From: Collinsella aerofaciens
Lineage (GTDB): Bacteria > Actinomycetota > Coriobacteriia > Coriobacteriales > Coriobacteriaceae
Reading direction: 5' to 3'
Assembly (NCBI RefSeq): GCF_028206795.1
Contig: NZ_JAQLFJ010000022.1
Location: 1-9,081, forward strand
Length of the DNA: 9,081 nt
Made by a program: the position numbers and the translations under genes. Below the pieces are notes generated by a model. It made no database searches and was not told the origin of the DNA. It was given only the letters and a program-made list of their open reading frames with translations. Shown here in pieces: positions 6,713-9,081 of the stretch (position 1 is the stretch's first letter; every line of letters begins with the position of its first letter).

Positions 6713-7447
6713 TTACGCAAGCCCCAGGTGCGACTTGACCTCGGCGGCACGACGACGGGACACCGGCACCGTCGAGCTCACGCGGTCGAGCCTGAGCTCC
6801 ATCAACCCCGTGGAGCCAATCTCAACATTGTGCACGTCTTCCAAATTGACCAGATAGCTGCGATGAACGCGAATAAAGCCCTCGGAGCCCAAGCGACGTT
6901 CGAGCGAAGAGATCGACTCATTGATCAGATATGTTCCCTCGGCGCAGACGGCGTTGCAAAAATCGGCACGCGCCTCAAAGTAGCAGACATCCGCCACGGG
7001 GATGAACACCTTTTTGCCCCCGCGATCCACCGTCAGGCGCAAGGGCTGGCGCGGAGCATGGACGACACGACGAACGCCCAGGGCGGCCTCGATCTTATCG
7101 AGCGCCTTTGACAGGCGGGCATCCTCGACCGGCTTGACGACGTAATCAATGGCATCGAGGTTATAGGCATCGGCCGCATACTCGGCAAATGCCGTCACAA
7201 ACACCACGACCGGCGGCGTTTTTAGGTTCTGCAGCGTCTCGGCAAGCTCGATTCCCGAGCGGCCGGGCATCGTGATATCCAAAAACAGCACGTCGGGCTT
7301 GTTCGACAGAATCGACTCCACGGCCTCGGTGACATTGCCCGCCTCGGCAATCTGTCCCACACGTGCATCCTTTTCCAGCAGATAACGTAGCTCAGCCCTA
7401 ATAGGAGGCTCGTCATCAACCACCAAGATGTTCCATCCCTCGGACAT
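6713..7447 (-). CDS. LytTR-family response regulator (pair 2)
   Basis: A 244-residue response regulator expected to be phosphorylated by the kinase at 7488-8879 and to bind DNA through LytTR. The receiver (about residues 4-125) has Asp11/Asp12, phospho-acceptor Asp57 (FLDITMPG), Thr85 and Lys105. The LytTR domain (about 140-244) has GGKKVFIPVADV, GFIRVHRSYLVNL and the closing VPVSRRR. All receiver residues needed for phosphorylation are present. The ATG at 7445-7447 is preceded by AGGGGAAG at a good distance, and the gene starts 40 nt after the kinase stop with no terminator. It shares long identical or near-identical stretches with regulator 1 (827-1543), for example PVSRRR, KPVE and FVTA, with a different linker between domains, so the two are paralogs rather than a recent exact copy. 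Confidence 0.94.
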   Translation of the reverse strand: MSEGWNILVVDDEPPIRAELRYLLEKDARVGQIAEAGNVTEAVESILSNKPDVLFLDITMPGRSGIELAETLQNLKTPPVVVFVTAFAEYAADAYNLDAIDYVVKPVEDARLSKALDKIEAALGVRRVVHAPRQPLRLTVDRGGKKVFIPVADVCYFEARADFCNAVCAEGTYLINESISSLERRLGSEGFIRVHRSYLVNLEDVHNVEIGSTGLMELRLDRVSSTVPVSRRRAAEVKSHLGLA

Positions 7448-7487
7448 ATGCGCTTCCCCTCTTTTTTTCTCTCAATCCAACCGCGCG

Positions 7488-8879
7488 CTACACCTTCATC
7501 GGCGCCGGCTCATGCGGCTCGCCGTTCAGCTCGACGATGACCTGCGTTCCCACGCCCTCCTGGGACTTCACGCGCATGCCAGAATCTTCTCCGTAAAAGA
7601 AATGGATGCGCTGAAGCACGTTGAAGAGCGCCAGGCCGCAGCCTAGCTTGATGGAGCCGTCGGCGGTAATGCTCTCGGGCTCCTCTTGGCGATGCTGCTC
7701 AAACAGGTGCGCGCAGACTTCTTCGCTCATACCGATGCCGTCATCTTCGACGATGATCTCCAGACCGTCATCGGTCTCAAAAGCCCTAACACGAATAGAA
7801 AGCGGCTCGGTCTCGCGCTGCGCATGCTTGATGCAGTTTTCGAGCAGCGGCTGCAAGATAAACGGCGGCACCATGCTGTCGCGCACCTCAAAGTCGATAT
7901 CGACCGAGACGCGCAGACGGCCGTCGCCATACCGGGCCTGCATAAGGTTGATGTAACGAGTGCCCTGTTCCACCTCGTGCTCGAGCGTTGTGAGGGTATC
8001 GGAATCGGACAGTGTCTGACGGTAGTAATTGGAAAAGTCGATGAGCAGCGACCTGGCCTTGTCCGGCTCGGTACGCACGAGCGACACGATCGTGCTAATG
8101 GTGTTGAACAGAAAATGCGGGTCGACCTGCGACTGCAGGGCCCGAAGCTCCACGCGGGCTGTGAGCTCGTCCTGGCGCTCGAGCTCAAAGCTGGCGAGCT
8201 GCGTGGAGATGAGATCGGCAAAACCCGAGGCCAACGCCGTCTGGCGCATATCGATGCTGCTCAGGCGGGGATAGTACAGCTCGAGCGTACCCACGCAATG
8301 CCCGCGCACGGTAAGCGGCGCGACAATGCCGGCGCGCAGGCGGGGATAATAGCCTCCCGTCTCATTGGAGGCGTCGCGCGAAAATACACTCTGCTCGCCG
8401 GACTCGATCACGTTGAGCGTGGTCTTGAGCACAACCGGGGTGCCGGCAGGGCACTTTGCCGAGTCCTCGCCCCAGCTTGCCAACACCTGTTTGCCATCGG
8501 TAAAGCAGATGGCAGAGGCGATGGTCTCGGACAGGATAATTTTAGAGGCGCCCAGGGCCGCTTCGGGCGTAAGGCCGCGCGACGTGTAGGCGAATATTTT
8601 CGATGCGATGGCGAGTGTGCGGTCGGTAGCGCTCGACGTGAGGTCGTCGGGAACGACAAAGACGTACGAGAAGAAGAAGCACAGCATGACCAAGCCGGCA
8701 ATGACGACAACGCCCGGGACGGGGTTGGGATTATCGGTCAAATCCCAGATAAGCAACAGGATAAGCGCCGGAACGACAACACCGAGCAGGATGGCCTGGA
8801 CCACATGCTGGGCCGTACGAAAGACCTTGGTAGAGTTGTAGCTCTTGCCCAGAATCAGCCTGTTTAAATCCACCGTCAT
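7488..8879 (-). CDS. LytS-type sensor histidine kinase (pair 2)
   Basis: A 463-residue membrane sensor kinase built like kinase 1: a short N-terminal tail, two membrane helices (about residues 26-45 and 54-76), a GAF-like cytoplasmic region (about 85-235, with AGIVAPLTV and GTLELYY), then the LytS-type kinase core. The phosphoacceptor is His255 in QVDPHFLFNT, where Asp253 replaces the Asn found in kinase 1. The ATPase motifs are intact: LENCIKHA (Asn348), DDGIGM (379-384) and GCGLALFN (413-420). The start is uncertain. The ATG at 8877-8879 directly abuts AAAAGGGG, whereas the in-frame GTG at 8871-8873, two codons later, has AGGGG at 6 nt spacing and may be the true start. It is the first gene of its unit, behind a TATAAT box and a hairpin. 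The sensed signal is unknown. Confidence 0.93.
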   Translation of the reverse strand: MTVDLNRLILGKSYNSTKVFRTAQHVVQAILLGVVVPALILLLIWDLTDNPNPVPGVVVIAGLVMLCFFFSYVFVVPDDLTSSATDRTLAIASKIFAYTSRGLTPEAALGASKIILSETIASAICFTDGKQVLASWGEDSAKCPAGTPVVLKTTLNVIESGEQSVFSRDASNETGGYYPRLRAGIVAPLTVRGHCVGTLELYYPRLSSIDMRQTALASGFADLISTQLASFELERQDELTARVELRALQSQVDPHFLFNTISTIVSLVRTEPDKARSLLIDFSNYYRQTLSDSDTLTTLEHEVEQGTRYINLMQARYGDGRLRVSVDIDFEVRDSMVPPFILQPLLENCIKHAQRETEPLSIRVRAFETDDGLEIIVEDDGIGMSEEVCAHLFEQHRQEEPESITADGSIKLGCGLALFNVLQRIHFFYGEDSGMRVKSQEGVGTQVIVELNGEPHEPAPMKV

Positions 8880-8910
8880 CCCCTTTTATCTACCGCACCC
8901 ATAGCAATAA

Positions 8911-8932
8911 AGAGGGCCGCAAGCGACCCTCT
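8911..8932 (-). other. Hairpin at the predicted 5' end of the kinase 2 mRNA
   Basis: In minus-strand RNA, 8932-8924 pairs with 8919-8911 over 9 bp with one U-G wobble and a 4-nt loop; the wobble would be a mismatch on the other strand. The following sequence is UUAUUGC, a weak U-run. It begins about where transcription from the TATAAT at 8940-8945 should start. It may therefore be a 5'-terminal stabilising stem-loop, or a weak terminator for a gene further right. Confidence 0.6.
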
Positions 8933-8939
8933 CCATTGC

Positions 8940-8967
8940 ATTATACAATCAAATACTGTGTTTTACA
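8940..8967 (-). promoter_or_regulatory. Putative promoter of the kinase 2 unit
   Basis: A perfect TATAAT (8945-8940, minus strand) lies 61 nt before the annotated kinase start in an AT-richer stretch. The best -35 match, TGTAAA (8967-8962) at 16 bp spacing, fits the sigma-70-type consensus at only three of six positions, so an activator may help. Transcription should begin near 8932-8934. Confidence 0.55.
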
Positions 8968-9007
8968 TCCAGCCATCGATGAACGGTAGCTTAGGCGCTG
9001 TACTCCT

Positions 9008-9022
9008 TGATTATCATTTTCA
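9008..9022. promoter_or_regulatory. Fur-like 7-1-7 box
   Basis: TGATTATCATTTTCA matches the 7-1-7 Fur consensus TGATAATNATTATCA at 12 of 14 defined positions. It lies about 63 nt upstream of the TATAAT box of the kinase 2 unit and 8 nt from the 42-bp palindrome. It could equally serve a gene to the right of the window. AT-rich short sites arise by chance, so this is a candidate only. Confidence 0.35.
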
Positions 9023-9030
9023 TTGCAACA

Positions 9031-9072
9031 GCCTCAGGACTCAGCGCAACGCGTTGCGCTGAGTCCTGAGGC
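9031..9072. repeat. 42-bp perfect palindrome
   Basis: The sequence from 9031 to 9072 equals its own reverse complement at every position; each half begins GCCTCAGGACTCAGCG and the centre is ACGCGT. As RNA or single-stranded DNA it would fold into a 19-bp stem with a 4-nt loop. No T run follows on either strand, so it is not a standard intrinsic terminator. I see no second copy in the window. Possible roles are a large symmetrical operator, a REP-like hairpin element, a terminator acting without a U-tract, or a hairpin processed in RNA. Confidence 0.9.
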
Positions 9073-9081
9073 GCGAATCCG

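Noticed and set aside
7448..7487. An agr-like autoinducer peptide gene next to the LytTR pairs
   Set aside because: The gaps around both pairs are 40-100 nt and contain no small open frame with a ribosome site, and no AgrB-like processing protease is present.
7686..8867. A 393-codon open frame on the plus strand, opposite kinase 2
   Set aside because: It is a GC-rich mirror of a well-supported kinase gene, shows no recognisable domain and has a composition typical of antisense shadows. The same applies to plus-strand frames at 683-1606 and 4828-5727.
8956..9001. Two ACAG elements 42 nt apart upstream of kinase 2 as a LytTR direct repeat
   Set aside because: The match is only four bases, the flanks differ, and the spacing is twice the usual repeat distance for LytTR sites.
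9031..9072. The palindrome as the terminal inverted repeat of an insertion sequence
   Set aside because: No transposase fragment, partner repeat or target-site duplication is visible in the window.

Overview
The window reads as chromosomal DNA of a GC-rich Gram-positive gut actinobacterium, most likely Coriobacteriia and probably Collinsella or a close relative. This rests on overall composition, the style of the proteins (LytS/LytTR pairs, a UMF1-type MFS carrier, a zinc-dependent phospholipase C-like protein) and the compact same-strand layout. It is an inference: no rRNA or other taxonomic marker is present. All eight protein genes lie on the minus strand, so transcription runs from right to left.

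Layout in transcription order. At 8880-9081 is a non-coding upstream region with a 42-bp perfect palindrome, a Fur-like site, a TATAAT -10 box and a hairpin. Unit 1 then holds a LytS-type histidine kinase (about 7488-8879), its LytTR response regulator (6713-7447), a zinc-dependent phospholipase C family protein (5676-6620) and a UMF1/Atg22-like MFS transporter (4315-5574). It ends at a strong intrinsic terminator-like hairpin (4165-4200). Unit 2 holds a family 2-like glycosyltransferase (2956-4143), a second LytS-type kinase (1616-2959, overlapping the glycosyltransferase by 4 bp) and a second LytTR regulator (827-1543). It ends at the 770-820 terminator. Unit 3 is a single YfcE-like metallophosphoesterase (263-730) followed by a long hairpin terminator at 218-258. 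The leftmost 217 bases hold no convincing gene, but contain a 9-5-9 inverted repeat and a GC-rich stem-loop.

The two sensor-regulator pairs are clear paralogs, with the same gene order, the same unusual sensor layout (two membrane helices, a GAF-like domain, then the LytS-type kinase core) and the same regulator layout. They bracket three genes that may act on the cell envelope or on lipids and solutes. A plausible reading is one regulatory island in which duplicated signalling modules control, or respond to, the enclosed functions. Signal and targets cannot be read from the sequence.

The most unusual non-coding observations are the 42-bp palindrome next to a Fur-like box, and terminator-like hairpins sitting only 20-40 nt upstream of three start codons. 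In at least one case (the 8879 kinase) the apparent promoter places the hairpin at the extreme 5' end of the mRNA.
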